In this document: piece by piece, positions 1-8,049 of the stretch
Layout: each line of letters begins with the position of its first letter
How positions within the stretch are numbered: position 1 is the first letter of the stretch
DNA from: Pelomonas saccharophila_A
GTDB taxonomy: Bacteria; Pseudomonadota; Gammaproteobacteria; Burkholderiales; Burkholderiaceae_C
Direction of reading: 5' to 3'
Assembly (NCBI RefSeq): GCF_031458095.1
Contig: NZ_JAVDXU010000001.1
Span: forward strand, 620,001-684,000
Length of the DNA stretch: 64,000 bases
Notes under the pieces: generated by a model
Told to the model about the DNA's origin: nothing
The model's input: only the letters and a program-made list of their open reading frames with translations
Database searches by the model: none
Translations under genes and position numbers: made by a program

Positions 1-437
1 CTCCTGGCGTTGTACTGGGCCAGCGTGGTCGGCTGGATCAACGTGCCGACATTGAGCTGCAACCCCAAGCGCCCGCTGTCCCACAGGCCCTTGAGCTTGC
101 CGAGCTGGGGCGCCAGGGCCATCTGGCGCCCGCCGACATTCAGCGCCAGCGCCGTCGCGGCGAGCTGGTCGCGTGGCGTGGCCAGAGTCTGGCGGATGGT
201 GGCGTAGGCGTTGTAGCTGGCGGGATCGTAGGGCACCAGGGTGTTGCCGTGGTCGTTGCCGCCGTAGAGGAAGACGCAGACCAGGGCCTTGTAGTCGTTC
301 GGTGCTGTGGCCGCGGCGGCTTCGCCGAGGGCGGCCAGGTTCAGCGCCCACGGCGCCGCCGAGCCGGCGAGGCCCAGGGCGCCGGCGCGGCGCAGGAACT
401 CGCGTCGCTGCAGTTCGGGGAGTCGGTTCAGCTTCAT
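1..437 (-). CDS. DUF1501 family secreted protein, 3'-truncated by window edge
   Basis: About 145 N-terminal residues are visible; the gene runs off the left edge. The start is the ATG 10 nt after the stop of the DUF1800 gene. The N-terminus carries a twin-arginine signal (RREFLRRAG, residues ~11-19) followed by a hydrophobic Ala/Leu stretch, so Tat export is expected. It is followed by the family hallmark VFLYGGNDHGNTLVPYD. DUF1501 proteins resemble the alkaline phosphatase / sulfatase superfamily, but their substrate is not established. Almost every DUF1501 gene of this kind is paired with a DUF1800 gene, as here, which implies a joint role at the cell envelope. The family call is firm; the function is unknown. 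Confidence 0.9.
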   Translation of the reverse strand, partial: MKLNRLPELQRREFLRRAGALGLAGSAAPWALNLAALGEAAAATAPNDYKALVCVFLYGGNDHGNTLVPYDPASYNAYATIRQTLATPRDQLAATALALNVGGRQMALAPQLGKLKGLWDSGRLGLQLNVGTLIQPTTLAQYNAR

Positions 438-447
438 GGTCGTCCCC

Positions 448-2175
448 TTATTTCTGCACCTGGTATTCGGGGCAGGCCATCAGCATCAGGATGACGGCCT
501 GCACACGGTTGAGCTTGCCGGCGTCGCTGCCGGCCGAGATGGTCGCAACGGCCGTCGCGATGGTCGCCTGCGTCGCCGCCGAGATGCCGCCACCTCCCAG
601 GCGCAGCGCGAGGCTGGCAACCAGGCCGGGTGCGTCGCTGGCCAGCGCGAGTTCGGCCGTGTAGCTGGGCTTCACGTCGTTGATGCCGTCGGCGATGGCC
701 TTCTGCAGATAGTTCAGGTAGCCGGCCACCATGCTCTCGTTGCAGAGCTGGAATTCGGGCGCCGTGACGTCGTTGGTGCCCAGTTGGGAGTTGGGCGGCA
801 CATAGCCGGGGCGGAAAAAGTTGAAGACCGAAGGGCTGCGCAGGGGGCTCTGGCCCAGGCGGGTGCCCGCATCGCTGGTATTGCCGATATTCCACAGGCC
901 ATTGGGCGAGGTGACGCCGAAGCTTCGCCCCCACTGGATGAAGCGCAGCAGCGGTTCACGCAGCTTGCCTGCGCCCGGGGCGCTGGAGACGGTGCGGGCC
1001 TCGGTGTCCGTCAGGATGGCCTTGATGACGGCCTTGAGGTCGCCGCGCACGCCGGCGCCGTTGTCGGCCCAGACCGCCGCGACACGGCCGACATAGGCCG
1101 CGCTCGGATTGGAAGCCACGAGGCGCTGGATGAGCTGGCGGCCGATGAAGGGCCCGACGTTGGCATGCGCCGCCAGCGTGTCCAGCGCGATCTTCAGCGC
1201 CGCCGGGCCGTCGGCCGACGCCGGGATGTCCACGTCCAGCACCTTCTTGGCCCCGGCCGAGAAGCGCGAGGCGATATTGACCATGGGCTTCTTCATGAAG
1301 GCCGGGTCGCTGCCGCTGTAGCCATCGAAGTCCCAGCCGGTGAAGACGCGGGCCAGGTCGGTGATGTTGGTCTGGTTGTAGGTCTCGATGGGCTTGCCAT
1401 TGCCGTCGAGCTTGAGCGTGCCGTCGGCATTGAGCTGGTAGAGGCCGATGCTGAACAGCTGCATGACCTCGCGGGCGTAGTTCTCGTCCGGCACGCGGCC
1501 GGTGTTGGGATCCTCCTTGAGGTTGCCACGCGTGGCGAGATAGACACCCATCCCGTTGGACAGCGTGACCGCGTTGAGCAGCTCGCGGTAGTTGCCAAAG
1601 CAGCGCTGCTCCAGCATGTCCATATAGCAGGCGATGGCGAAGCCGCGCCAGGGCATGGGCAGGCCGCTCATGGAGATGACGAAGATCTCGCTCAGGGCCA
1701 GCACGACACGCTGGCGCAGCGAGTCGGGGGCCGACATCAGCTTGCGCCACAGCGTGTTGTCGGCGCCGCCGAAGTCGTTGCGGTGGTCGACGATGGCATA
1801 GCCGTTGGCCACCATCCAGTCGAAGTGGCCATCGGTCACCGGCAAGGCGAACTGCGCGTCCAGCCAGGCCGCGTAGCCATTGGCCTTGACGGTGGCAATG
1901 TCGGCGGCGCTCGCCGCGAAGCCGGCCTGGGCGAGGAAGCGGGCCGCCTCGGCGTCGGTGATGCCCGGCGGCGGGGGCGGAGGAGGCGGTGGGGGGGGCG
2001 GAGGAGGAGGCGGCGAGGGCGATGGGGTCGGCGCATCGCTGCCCCCTCCTCCACCGCAGGCGGCCAGCAAGGCCGCAGCCGCTGCAGCAGCGGCGATGCC
2101 GCTCGGGTTCAGGTCTGCACTTGTCTCGAGTGCGGGGGCGATGGTCTCGACTTCAGGCGACGGAGGTGCGCGCAT
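448..2175 (-). CDS. DUF1800 family protein with polyproline linker
   Basis: 575 residues. The N-terminus has an Ala-rich hydrophobic stretch ending in a lipobox-like LLAAC at residue ~40, then a Gly run and a long uninterrupted proline tract, then the DUF1800 domain (from about residue 75, ITDAEAARFLAQAGF). DUF1800 motifs are visible, for example PDENYAREVMQLFSIG and ARVFTGWDFDG. It is probably an exported or lipid-anchored envelope protein. It is transcribed just upstream of the DUF1501 gene (10 nt gap), the usual pairing. The proline tract is encoded by a C-rich run that contains eight identical bases in a row, a possible slippage site. The biochemical function of DUF1800 is not known. Confidence 0.9.
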   Translation of the reverse strand: MRAPPSPEVETIAPALETSADLNPSGIAAAAAAAALLAACGGGGGSDAPTPSPSPPPPPPPPPPPPPPPPGITDAEAARFLAQAGFAASAADIATVKANGYAAWLDAQFALPVTDGHFDWMVANGYAIVDHRNDFGGADNTLWRKLMSAPDSLRQRVVLALSEIFVISMSGLPMPWRGFAIACYMDMLEQRCFGNYRELLNAVTLSNGMGVYLATRGNLKEDPNTGRVPDENYAREVMQLFSIGLYQLNADGTLKLDGNGKPIETYNQTNITDLARVFTGWDFDGYSGSDPAFMKKPMVNIASRFSAGAKKVLDVDIPASADGPAALKIALDTLAAHANVGPFIGRQLIQRLVASNPSAAYVGRVAAVWADNGAGVRGDLKAVIKAILTDTEARTVSSAPGAGKLREPLLRFIQWGRSFGVTSPNGLWNIGNTSDAGTRLGQSPLRSPSVFNFFRPGYVPPNSQLGTNDVTAPEFQLCNESMVAGYLNYLQKAIADGINDVKPSYTAELALASDAPGLVASLALRLGGGGISAATQATIATAVATISAGSDAGKLNRVQAVILMLMACPEYQVQK

Positions 2176-2218
2176 GGTGGCCTCGCTTGTTGTTCAAAGA
2201 ATGCTCCGCGCAACGCAA

Positions 2219-2242
2219 ACGGGCCAGCTTGCGCTGACCCGT
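2219..2242 (-). terminator. Hairpin downstream of the CoA-transferase genes
   Basis: An imperfect inverted repeat, ACGGG + CAGC against GCTG + CCCGT around a TTGC loop with one mismatch, lies in the gap between the scoB stop and the DUF1800 start. On the minus strand only a weak T tract (GTTTG) follows it, so this may be a weak terminator or only an mRNA-end hairpin. Confidence 0.35.
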
Positions 2243-2281
2243 CGAGGCCCATGAACTGGGGACAAGCAGCGAGGCTTTACC

Positions 2282-2920
2282 TCAGAGCAACGGAACCCCC
2301 GTCTTGCTTTGCGCTTGTTCACGCGTGACGCCCTCGGCCAGCTCGACGAGCTTGATGCCTTCGGGCACGACGTCGAAGACGCCCAGGTCCGTGATGATGC
2401 GGTCGACGACGCCGACACCCGTCAGCGGCAGCGTGCAGCTGGGGATGATCTTGAGGTCCTCGCTGCCGTCCTTCTTCTTGGCGACATGCTCCATCAGCAC
2501 GATGACGCGCTTGACGCCGGCCACCAGGTCCATGGCACCGCCCATGCCCTTGACCATCTTGCCCGGGATCATCCAGTTGGCCAGGTCGCCCTTGCCGCTG
2601 ACCTGCATGGCGCCGAGGATGCTGAGGTTGATCTTGCCGGCGCGGATCATCGAGAAGCTGTCGTGGCTGCCGAAGATGCTGGAGCCGGGCAGCGTGGTCA
2701 CGGTCTGCTTGCCGGCGTTGATGAGGTCGGCGTCGACCTCGTCTTCCGTCGGGAAGGGGCCGATGCCCAGCATGCCGTTCTCGCTCTGCAGCCAGACTTC
2801 CTTGCTCGAGGGCACATGGTTGGCCACCAGCGTCGGGATGCCGATGCCGAGGTTGACGTAGAAGCCGTCTTCCAGCTCCTGGGCCGCGCGCGCGGCCATC
2901 TGATCTTGGGTCCAGGCCAT
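2282..2920 (-). CDS. scoB: 3-oxoacid CoA-transferase subunit B
   Basis: 212 residues, full length for the B subunit of succinyl-CoA:3-ketoacid CoA-transferase. It carries the SENG motif (SENGMLGIGP, residues ~47-56) whose glutamate forms the CoA thioester in this family, and GGAMDLVAGVKRVIVLMEH, typical of the beta subunit. The ATG has a strong ribosome site (GGAGG, 6 nt upstream). It starts 1 nt after the stop of the A subunit, so the two are translated together. The enzyme moves CoA from succinyl-CoA to acetoacetate or a related 3-oxoacid. PcaJ or AtoA activity cannot be excluded by sequence reading, but no ketone-body or beta-ketoadipate genes lie nearby. Confidence 0.92.
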   Translation of the reverse strand: MAWTQDQMAARAAQELEDGFYVNLGIGIPTLVANHVPSSKEVWLQSENGMLGIGPFPTEDEVDADLINAGKQTVTTLPGSSIFGSHDSFSMIRAGKINLSILGAMQVSGKGDLANWMIPGKMVKGMGGAMDLVAGVKRVIVLMEHVAKKKDGSEDLKIIPSCTLPLTGVGVVDRIITDLGVFDVVPEGIKLVELAEGVTREQAQSKTGVPLL

Positions 2921-2921
2921 C

Positions 2922-3629
2922 TCAAGCCTCCTTCTTCGGAGTGAGAGTCATCTTCTCGATGCGCTTCTCGGGGTTGGCGTTGACGACGATGCGGTGCACG
3001 TAGATGCCCGGCAGGTGGACGTCATCGGGGTCGATGTCGCCGGTCTCGACGAGGTGCTCGACCTCGACGACGGTCAGCTGGCCGGCCATGGCCGCGGCCG
3101 GGTTGAAGTTGCGCGCGGTGCGGCGGAAGACGAGGTTGCCGCTCTTGTCGGCCTTGTAGGCCTTGACCAGGGCCACGTCGGGCACCAGGGCCTTCTCCAG
3201 GATATAGGTCTGGCCGTCGAACTCGCGGGCTTCCTTGCCCTCGGCGATCAACGTGCCGACGCCGGTGCGCACGAAGAAGGCCGGGATGCCAGCACCGCCG
3301 GCGCGCAGCTTCTCGGCCAGTGTGCCCTGGGGTGTGAACTCCAGCTCCAGTTCGCCGGCCAGGTACTGGCGCTCGAACTCCTTGTTCTCGCCGACATAAC
3401 TGGAGATCATCTTCCTGATCTGCCGCGTCGTCAGCAGCTGGCCGAGTCCGAAGCCGTCGACGCCGGCATTGTTGGAGATGACCGTCAGGTCCTTGACGCC
3501 ACTGTCGCGCAGGGCGGCGATCAGGGCCTCGGGGATGCCGCACAGGCCGAAGCCGCCGACCGCGAGCATCTGCCCGTCCTTGACGACGCCACGCAGCGCT
3601 TCTTCAGCGCTCGGGTACACCTTGTTCAT
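2922..3629 (-). CDS. scoA: 3-oxoacid CoA-transferase subunit A
   Basis: 235 residues, the usual length for the A subunit of SCOT-type enzymes. It shows the CoA-binding glycine motif VGGFGLCGIPE (residues ~24-34), SNNAGVDGFGLG, ENKEFERQYL and the C-terminal LPGIYVHRIV, all typical of succinyl-CoA:3-ketoacid transferases rather than of acetate CoA-transferases. It is the first gene of a two-gene operon with scoB (1 nt apart). A GGAG ribosome site lies 9 nt before the ATG. Its promoter must lie in the ~80 nt shared with the divergent PAS-LuxR gene, so that regulator is a candidate controller; this is inference from position only. Confidence 0.92.
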   Translation of the reverse strand: MNKVYPSAEEALRGVVKDGQMLAVGGFGLCGIPEALIAALRDSGVKDLTVISNNAGVDGFGLGQLLTTRQIRKMISSYVGENKEFERQYLAGELELEFTPQGTLAEKLRAGGAGIPAFFVRTGVGTLIAEGKEAREFDGQTYILEKALVPDVALVKAYKADKSGNLVFRRTARNFNPAAAMAGQLTVVEVEHLVETGDIDPDDVHLPGIYVHRIVVNANPEKRIEKMTLTPKKEA

Positions 3630-3710
3630 GCCGAATGTCTCCTGCGGTTGGCAACGACCGCAAGGGTACTATCGCGCCCCTCTCCAAGTCGATTACGCAA
3701 GATCGCCTAA

Positions 3711-4265
3711 GTGGAACCCGCCGCCCCCGACTATCGCAGCGCCTTCCAGCTCGCCCCCATCGGCCTGGTGCTGTCGGAAAAGCGCCAGATCGTCGACTGC
3801 AATGAGCGCGTGCTGGCCATGTTCGGCGCCACGCGCGAGCAGCTGCTGGGCCAAAGCTTTGCCGTCATGTACCCGAGCGCCGTCGAGTTCGAGCGCACCG
3901 GCGCCCGCATCATCGCGAGCCTGGACGCCCAGGGCCACTACGCCGACGACCGCGTCATGAGGCGCCTGGGCAATGGCGAATTGTTCTGGTGCCATGTGAC
4001 CGGCCGCGCCCTGGACCCGGCCGACCCGCATGCCCGTGGCATCTGGAGCTTCGAGGACCTGTCGGCGCGCCGCCAGATCACGGCCGAGCTGACGCCGCGC
4101 GAGCGCGAGATCGCCGCCCTCCTCGTCGAGGGCCAGACCAGCAAGCTCATCGGCCGCCGCCTGGGCGTCAGCCCGCGCACCGTGGACATCTACCGCGGCC
4201 GGCTGATGAAGAAATACGCGGCCTCCAGCACGCCAGAACTGATCAACAAGCTCCTGTCCGCATGA
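3711..4265 (+). CDS. PAS domain / LuxR-type HTH transcriptional regulator
   Basis: 184 residues with a GTG start. Residues ~5-115 form a PAS fold (FQLAPIGLVLSEKRQIVDCN, then GELFWCHVTGRALDP), a small-molecule or redox sensing module. Residues ~120-184 are a GerE-type DNA-binding domain (LTPREREIAALLVEGQTSK, then VSPRTVDIYRGRLMKKY). There is no receiver domain, so it is probably a one-component sensor-regulator. It is divergent from scoAB and overlaps the following DUF3667 gene by 4 nt (ATGA). Similar short PAS-LuxR proteins in betaproteobacteria often sit beside fatty-acid or ketone metabolism genes, but the ligand cannot be read from the sequence. Confidence 0.85.
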   Translation: MEPAAPDYRSAFQLAPIGLVLSEKRQIVDCNERVLAMFGATREQLLGQSFAVMYPSAVEFERTGARIIASLDAQGHYADDRVMRRLGNGELFWCHVTGRALDPADPHARGIWSFEDLSARRQITAELTPREREIAALLVEGQTSKLIGRRLGVSPRTVDIYRGRLMKKYAASSTPELINKLLSA

Positions 4266-5206
4266 GTGCTCATCACGCACCCGAACTGCCCTACTGCCGC
4301 AACTGCCACTTCACGCTGGCGACGCCGCGCCCCGTCTACTGCGGCCATTGCGGGCAGGAGACCGACCTGCACCCACCCTCGGTGCGCGAGATGTTCACCG
4401 AGTACCTGGGCCACTACGTCGCCTTCGACGGCCCGCTGTGGCGCACCTTGTGGGCGCTGATCTGCCTGCCGGGGCATCTGACCAATGCCTATTTCCATGG
4501 CCAGCGGCGCCGCTATGTGCTGCCGCTGCGGGTCTATCTGAGTGCGAGCTTCATCTTCTTCGTCGGCTGGGCCCTGCTACCCCAGGGGCCGACCCAGGTC
4601 GTCGAGACCGACCCGCCCGCCGCCACCGAGGCCGGCAAGCCGGTGACGGTGCGCGTGCCACCGAATATGTCGCCGGCTTCCGCCGCTGCACAGGCAGAGG
4701 CCATGTCGCGGGAGGCGAGCGCTGCGGGCAAGGTGAAGTTCAGCTCCAAGCTCAACGAATGCGACCCGGCGCAGCCCGCCAGCTGCAACAAGGGCGAGCT
4801 GTGGCTGGACGGCCTGTTCAAGAAGATCCAGTCCATGACCTGGGAGCAGCTGAAGGCCCGCGCGAGCGCCCTGGCGCCCTACGCGATGCTGGCCATGCAG
4901 CCGGTGTTCGCGGCCCTGCTGCTGCTCATGTTCGCCGGCAGCGGGCGCCGCTATGCGGAGCATTTCGTGTTCTCGCTGCACAGCCACAGCCTGTGGTTCC
5001 TGGCGCTGCTGGTCGCAATGGCGGCGCGCCTGGAGGGCTGGATGATGCTGGCCGTCTTCGGCCACGGCCTGATGGCCATGCGCCGTGTCTATGGCCTGGG
5101 CTGGTGGGGTGCGACCTGGCGCGGCGTGCTGCTCAGCGCCTTGTATTTCCTGCTGCTGGTCAGCGTCGCGATGACGCTGGTGGCGCTGATCGCCGCCACC
5201 GCCTGA
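4262..5206 (+). CDS. DUF3667 family membrane protein with zinc ribbon
   Basis: 314 residues, starting at an ATG that overlaps the previous stop (ATGA). The N-terminus has two CxxC pairs (CRNCHF and CGHCGQ, residues ~13-33), a zinc-ribbon of the DUF3667 type. It is followed by an amphipathic region, a hydrophobic segment (SASFIFFVGWALL), a soluble stretch of about 100 residues with two cysteines, and three or four C-terminal membrane segments. DUF3667 proteins are inner-membrane proteins of unknown function. Translational coupling to the PAS-LuxR regulator suggests the two belong to one response. The stop abuts the stop of the convergent prolyl hydroxylase gene with no spacer. Confidence 0.8.
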   Translation: MSAHHAPELPYCRNCHFTLATPRPVYCGHCGQETDLHPPSVREMFTEYLGHYVAFDGPLWRTLWALICLPGHLTNAYFHGQRRRYVLPLRVYLSASFIFFVGWALLPQGPTQVVETDPPAATEAGKPVTVRVPPNMSPASAAAQAEAMSREASAAGKVKFSSKLNECDPAQPASCNKGELWLDGLFKKIQSMTWEQLKARASALAPYAMLAMQPVFAALLLLMFAGSGRRYAEHFVFSLHSHSLWFLALLVAMAARLEGWMMLAVFGHGLMAMRRVYGLGWWGATWRGVLLSALYFLLLVSVAMTLVALIAATA

Positions 5207-6049
5207 TCAGGTGAAGACACCCTGACGCAGCCACTTGGTGGCCACCCATTTCTCGCCCTCCAGCACCGGCGAGCCGCCGTGCAGGGTCTGGGTGGACGGG
5301 TGCGGCCGGTCGTAACTGAAGAAGACGGCATTGCCCTTGACCGGGGCGACATCCAGGCCGATGTCCGGGAAGATGGTCGAGCCACCGGCCGTGGGTGTGT
5401 TCAAGTACATGACCAGCGTCGCCACGCGCTGGCCGCCGCGCTTGAGGATGCTGGGTGTACTGACGTGGCCGGGGTCGAAATAGTCGTAGTGAGGCTGGTA
5501 TTCAGCGCCGGGGCTGTAGCGCAGCACCTGCAAGCCCTCGCCATGGTCCAGCGGCCAGCGCAGCAGGGTCGCCAGACGCGACTCGATCTTGCAGATCAGC
5601 TCGGTCTCGCAGCGTTCGAAGAACATACCGTCGCTGGTGCGCGCGGCATTCACCTCGCTGCCTTCGCTGCCGGTGGCCACGGTCTCGGAGCGCGCCAGGC
5701 GCTTGCCCGCGAGCTCGACGATGCCGTCGCACTCCTCGTCGGACAGCAGATCGCCGAAGACGATGACGCGCGGCTGGCGCAGCGCCATCAACACCTTGAC
5801 CTGGCGATCCCCGGCGTCGATGAGGGGCGCAAAGCGCGTCAGCTCGGGCTCGGGCAGGCCGGGCGTGGCGCCGGGCGGCGCCGTCAGCGTGGCCGACTGA
5901 CCCAGGGTGCGAGCCAGGGCCTGGCGGGCGATGGCTTCATCCCAGCCACTGCCCAGCATGGCCGCCAGGATGCTTTCAGAGGCATGGCCGGCACGGCTCT
6001 GCTCGGTGATCCACTCACACAGCTCGGGGGTGATGACTTGTTGGCTCAT
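5207..6049 (-). CDS. Prolyl 4-hydroxylase-like 2OG-Fe(II) oxygenase
   Basis: 280 residues. The C-terminal ~190 form the double-stranded beta-helix of P4H-type dioxygenases. The iron ligands are visible as HYD (H ~187, in HYDYFDPG) and a distal His (LHGGSPV, ~256), with the 2-oxoglutarate-binding Lys in VATKW. The first ~80 residues resemble a small helical module (LCEWITEQSRAGH). Bacterial members hydroxylate prolines, for example in EF-Tu-like targets, or other protein substrates; the target here is unknown. It overlaps the stop of yaaA by 4 nt and is the last gene of a tight leftward run that begins at the ArsR gene. Either an oxygen-sensing or an oxidative-stress link would fit. Confidence 0.88.
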   Translation of the reverse strand: MSQQVITPELCEWITEQSRAGHASESILAAMLGSGWDEAIARQALARTLGQSATLTAPPGATPGLPEPELTRFAPLIDAGDRQVKVLMALRQPRVIVFGDLLSDEECDGIVELAGKRLARSETVATGSEGSEVNAARTSDGMFFERCETELICKIESRLATLLRWPLDHGEGLQVLRYSPGAEYQPHYDYFDPGHVSTPSILKRGGQRVATLVMYLNTPTAGGSTIFPDIGLDVAPVKGNAVFFSYDRPHPSTQTLHGGSPVLEGEKWVATKWLRQGVFT

Positions 6050-6825
6050 GACTTGCGGCGGAAGACGAGTCTGTCAGGGGAGGAAACGTCAGGGGCCAGA
6101 CGATAACCGTCCAGATCGAAGCTTTTGAGCCCTTCAGGCGTTTCAAGGCGTTGCTGGATGGCGAAGCGTGCCATCAGGCCGCGCGCACGCTTGGCGAAGA
6201 AGCTGATGATCTTGTACTCGCCGTTCTTCCAGTCCTCGAACTGGCAGTCAATGACGCGGGGCTTGAGGGCCTTGCGGTCGGCGGCGCGGAAATACTCCTG
6301 GGAGGCCAGGTTGACGATGACGGGCACTTTCTCAGCCTTGGCGAGCTTGTTCAGGTGCAGGGCCAGGCGGTCGCCCCAGTAGTCATAGAGGCTGGCGCCA
6401 TGCTCGCCGGCCAGCCGGGTGCCCATCTCCAGGCGGTAGGCCTGCATGCGGTCCAGCGGCCGCAGGATGCCGTACAGGCCCGACAGCATGCGCACATGGG
6501 TCTGGGCCCAGGCGATGTCGTCGCTGGAGAGCGTCTTGGCATCCAGCCCGTCGTAGACGTCGCCATTGAAGGCCAGCACGGCAGGCTTGCTGTTCCTGTC
6601 GGTGAAGCGCGGCCGCCAGGCGGCATAGCGGTCGACATTGAGCTGGGCCAGAGGCTCGGACAGATCCATCAGCTCACGCACGTCGTCGACCGTCTTGGTG
6701 CGCAACAGCTCGATGAGGGCGGCGGTGTCGTCGAGGAATTGCGGACGGGTCAGGGCCGGCGCCAGTTCGGGCGGCGTCGGTGTCTCGTAATCGAGGGATT
6801 TGGCGGGCGAGAGCAGAAAGAGCAT
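6046..6825 (-). CDS. yaaA: Peroxide stress protein YaaA (DUF328)
   Basis: 259 residues, the normal length. It begins MLFLLSPAKSLDY and carries the YaaA hallmarks FNGDVYDGL, RMLSGLYGILRPLD, YDYWGDRL and NLASQEYF. YaaA lowers intracellular iron and limits Fenton damage under hydrogen peroxide stress in E. coli, and it binds DNA in vitro. The chosen ATG is 19 nt after the upstream YeeE/YedE stop; longer in-frame extensions run into that gene and lack family similarity. It overlaps the prolyl hydroxylase start (ATGA). Placement in the sulfur / ArsR run suggests expression together with persulfide-handling genes, which is inference from spacing. Confidence 0.93.
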   Translation of the reverse strand: MLFLLSPAKSLDYETPTPPELAPALTRPQFLDDTAALIELLRTKTVDDVRELMDLSEPLAQLNVDRYAAWRPRFTDRNSKPAVLAFNGDVYDGLDAKTLSSDDIAWAQTHVRMLSGLYGILRPLDRMQAYRLEMGTRLAGEHGASLYDYWGDRLALHLNKLAKAEKVPVIVNLASQEYFRAADRKALKPRVIDCQFEDWKNGEYKIISFFAKRARGLMARFAIQQRLETPEGLKSFDLDGYRLAPDVSSPDRLVFRRKS

Positions 6826-6844
6826 GGGCGCGGATTCTGGCAGC

Positions 6845-7249
6845 TCAACGCGGCCTCGCGCGGCGCTCCAGCAGCTCGAACAGGCCCATGCCGGCCAGCA
6901 TCGCGGCGACGAAGCCGAGTGCCTTGGCGTCGCCCAGGCCCAGCACGACCAGGGCCGGACCGGGGCACAGGCCGGCCAGGCCCCAGCCGATGCCGAACAG
7001 CAGGCTGCCACCGACGAGGCGTCGGTCGATGCGGGTCGAGTCCGGCAGTTTGACCTTGGCCCGGCGCGCCCAGGCAAAGGCCGGCAGCCCCACCGCAATT
7101 GCGCCCGCCATGACCAAGGCCAGCGAAGAATCCCAGCCGCCTGCAAGGTCCAGAAAGCCCAGCACCTTGGCCGGGAACACCATGCCCGACACGATCAGCC
7201 CCAGGCCGAACACCAGGCCCGCGAACGCGGCAATCAGCCCCCTCTTCAC
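6845..7249 (-). CDS. YeeE/YedE-family (DUF6691) membrane protein, second half-transporter
   Basis: 134 residues with a GTG start that overlaps the stop of the upstream homologue (GTGA). Four hydrophobic segments, with conserved FGLGLIVSGMVFPAKVLGFLD and GIGWGLAGLCPGPALV. The Cys in GLCPGPA is the position used in the TsuA / YeeE sulfur-compound channel family. Such genes come as a pair of half-size proteins that together make a channel for thiosulfate or another reduced sulfur species. It lies in the ArsR-controlled sulfur locus, opposite a sulfur dioxygenase. The substrate specificity is not determined by sequence alone. Confidence 0.88.
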   Translation of the reverse strand: MKRGLIAAFAGLVFGLGLIVSGMVFPAKVLGFLDLAGGWDSSLALVMAGAIAVGLPAFAWARRAKVKLPDSTRIDRRLVGGSLLFGIGWGLAGLCPGPALVVLGLGDAKALGFVAAMLAGMGLFELLERRARPR

Positions 7250-7674
7250 AGCAGATGCCTCAGCACGAAGACGGTCGCGAACCCGGCCGTCATGAACACC
7301 GCCGTCGCGACCGCCGAGCGGGGCGACAGTCTGGACAGGCCACACACGCCATGGCCACTGGTGCAGCCCGCGCCATACCGGGTGCCGATGCCGACCAGCA
7401 GACCGGCCACCAACAGCAGGCTCCAGCCGGTGTCAATGCGCGGCCGCGGCATCCCCGCGACCAGCGCGTAAACCCATGGCGACGCCAGCAACCCGGCCAG
7501 GAAGGCCAGGCGCCAGGCACGATCGCCGGCCATCGGCCGCAGCAGCCCGCCGACGATGCCGCTGATGCCTGCGATGCGGCCGGCGAAGCGGATGAGCAGG
7601 GCCGCCCCCAGGCCGATGAGCAGGCCGCCTGCCAGGGCTGGCCACGGCGTGAAGGCATGCCAGTCGACGCTCAT
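7246..7674 (-). CDS. YeeE/YedE-family membrane protein, first half-transporter
   Basis: 142 residues. Four or five hydrophobic segments, with the family signature GIGTRYGAGCTSGHGVCGLSRLSPRS, whose cysteines lie in the sulfur path of the YeeE fold (motif around residue 100-125). It starts by an ATGA overlap with the ArsR gene and ends by a GTGA overlap with its partner, so all three are translationally coupled. Together with the partner it probably imports or exports thiosulfate, sulfide or another reduced sulfur compound. The order regulator - YeeE - YedE is the one seen in BigR / SqrR-type loci of other proteobacteria. Confidence 0.9.
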   Translation of the reverse strand: MSVDWHAFTPWPALAGGLLIGLGAALLIRFAGRIAGISGIVGGLLRPMAGDRAWRLAFLAGLLASPWVYALVAGMPRPRIDTGWSLLLVAGLLVGIGTRYGAGCTSGHGVCGLSRLSPRSAVATAVFMTAGFATVFVLRHLL

Positions 7675-7994
7675 GCGTCCTCCTTCGGGCAATATTGCAT
7701 GTAGAGGGTGTGCAGCAGGGCCAGCAGGCGCGGATCGGCCACGCTGTAGAGAACGTTCCTGCCCTCGCGCCGCGTGGCCACCAGGCCCTCGCGGCGCAGC
7801 ACCCCAAGTTGCTGCGACAACGTCGGCTGGTGGATGTCGAGCCGGGCCTCCAGATCGGCCACGCTGGTCTCGCCCTGGGACATCTGGCACAGCAGCAGCA
7901 GGCGCTCGGGGTTGCCCAGGGCCTTCAGGGCAGCCACGGCCTCGCCGGCGGCCTGGCGCAAGGTCTGGGCATCGAGGGTGGGCGTTCTCGGCAT
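7671..7994 (-). CDS. ArsR-family regulator (BigR/SqrR-like)
   Basis: 107 residues from the chosen ATG (an ATG 9 nt further upstream, inside the operator, is also possible). It has a winged-helix ArsR domain: LKALGNPERLLLLCQMSQGE, then LDIHQPTLSQQLGVLRREGLV and RREGRNVLYSV. BigR / SqrR-type repressors sense persulfides through two cysteines. Here cysteines are seen only in LLCQM and in the C-terminal MQYCPKED, which match the expected spacing of that pair. It lies directly opposite the sulfur dioxygenase gene across a perfect palindrome. Likely job: repress the dioxygenase and the YeeE/YedE genes until sulfide or persulfide is present. Confidence 0.88.
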   Translation of the reverse strand: MPRTPTLDAQTLRQAAGEAVAALKALGNPERLLLLCQMSQGETSVADLEARLDIHQPTLSQQLGVLRREGLVATRREGRNVLYSVADPRLLALLHTLYMQYCPKEDA

Positions 7995-8001
7995 GGTCAA
8001 C

Positions 8002-8021
8002 ATTATATCAATCGATATAAT
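8002..8021. promoter_or_regulatory. ArsR/BigR-type operator palindrome
   Basis: ATTATATCAATCGATATAAT: perfect 8-bp arms (ATTATATC / GATATAAT) around a 4-bp spacer, AT-rich in an otherwise GC-rich window. It sits in the short gap between the divergent ArsR and sulfur dioxygenase genes and overlaps a possible upstream ATG of each. The position and the form fit a dimer site that controls both directions. Confidence 0.8.
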
Positions 8022-8049
8022 GAAACCCTCTCCATCGCCGGCCCTTCCC

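Noticed and set aside
8020..8049. Earlier ATG as the start of the sulfur dioxygenase
   Set aside because: It lies within the operator palindrome and adds ten residues that homologues lack; kept as an alternative only.
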